This document shows positions 5,790 to 5,856 of a stretch of DNA of 5,856 nucleotides, one piece after another. Position 1 is the first letter of the stretch. Each line of letters opens with the position of its first letter. The position numbers and the translations under genes were made by a program. This DNA comes from Akkermansia muciniphila (GTDB lineage Bacteria; Verrucomicrobiota; Verrucomicrobiia; Limisphaerales; UBA9464), in contig CAMCFL010000229.1 of the NCBI GenBank assembly GCA_945873715.1, positions 1 to 5,856 of the forward strand. The letters are read 5' to 3'. The notes below the pieces were generated by a model. It ran no database searches, was not told where the DNA came from, and saw only the letters and a list, made by a program, of their open reading frames with translations.

Positions 5790-5856
5790 GGCTCAGGGTA
5801 CGGTGGGAAACCTTTGCTGCAAGCGGGGTGCATCTCGAGTTTGCCACGGATGTAGG

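Noticed and set aside
4377..5855. Very long plus-strand open frame (492 codons) across the transferase-like and LON-domain genes
   Set aside because: It spans two recognisable minus-strand genes and their spacer and has shadow-like His/Asp/Gly-rich composition without any domain.

Overview
This is a GC-rich bacterial window with six protein genes, one of them cut by the left edge, and no RNA genes, insertion sequences or CRISPR arrays that I can see. The best guess for the source is a Verrucomicrobiota bacterium. That rests on recalled resemblance, not on a search: the truncated secreted protein at the left edge opens like many verrucomicrobial exported proteins, the S41-like protein is of a degenerate type I associate with that phylum, and good Shine-Dalgarno sites are scarce.

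Layout. On the minus strand from about 3122 down to the left edge lie an HtrA/Do-family periplasmic serine protease with two PDZ domains (1551-3089, or to 3122 with a TTG start), an exported S41-peptidase-like protein (437-1504) and the N-terminus of another exported protein (1-299). The first two are close enough to be one transcript. Divergent from htrA on the plus strand is a coiled-coil protein with a C4 zinc ribbon (3270-3998). The divergent spacer holds an unusual palindromic array of 7-nt repeats (3141-3204). The zinc-ribbon gene converges on a minus-strand pair, and two GC-rich hairpins (4050-4069 and 4081-4100) lie between them. That pair is a free-standing LON substrate-binding-domain protein (5112-5789) followed by a GNAT-fold protein resembling arginyl/leucyl-tRNA-protein transferases (4152-4937, possibly starting at 5075).

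How the genes may work together. Four of the six touch protein quality control. HtrA and the S41-like protein both carry signal peptides and should act in the cell envelope; HtrA keeps its full Ser-His-Asp triad, whereas the S41-like protein appears to have lost both its nucleophile and its general base and may be a binding protein. The LON-domain protein and the transferase-like protein are cytoplasmic, and their pairing suggests, as inference only, a link between N-terminal tagging and substrate recognition. The most distinctive observations are the catalytically degenerate S41 protein, the cysteine-poor transferase next to a LON-domain gene, and the heptad-periodic palindrome in the htrA leader.
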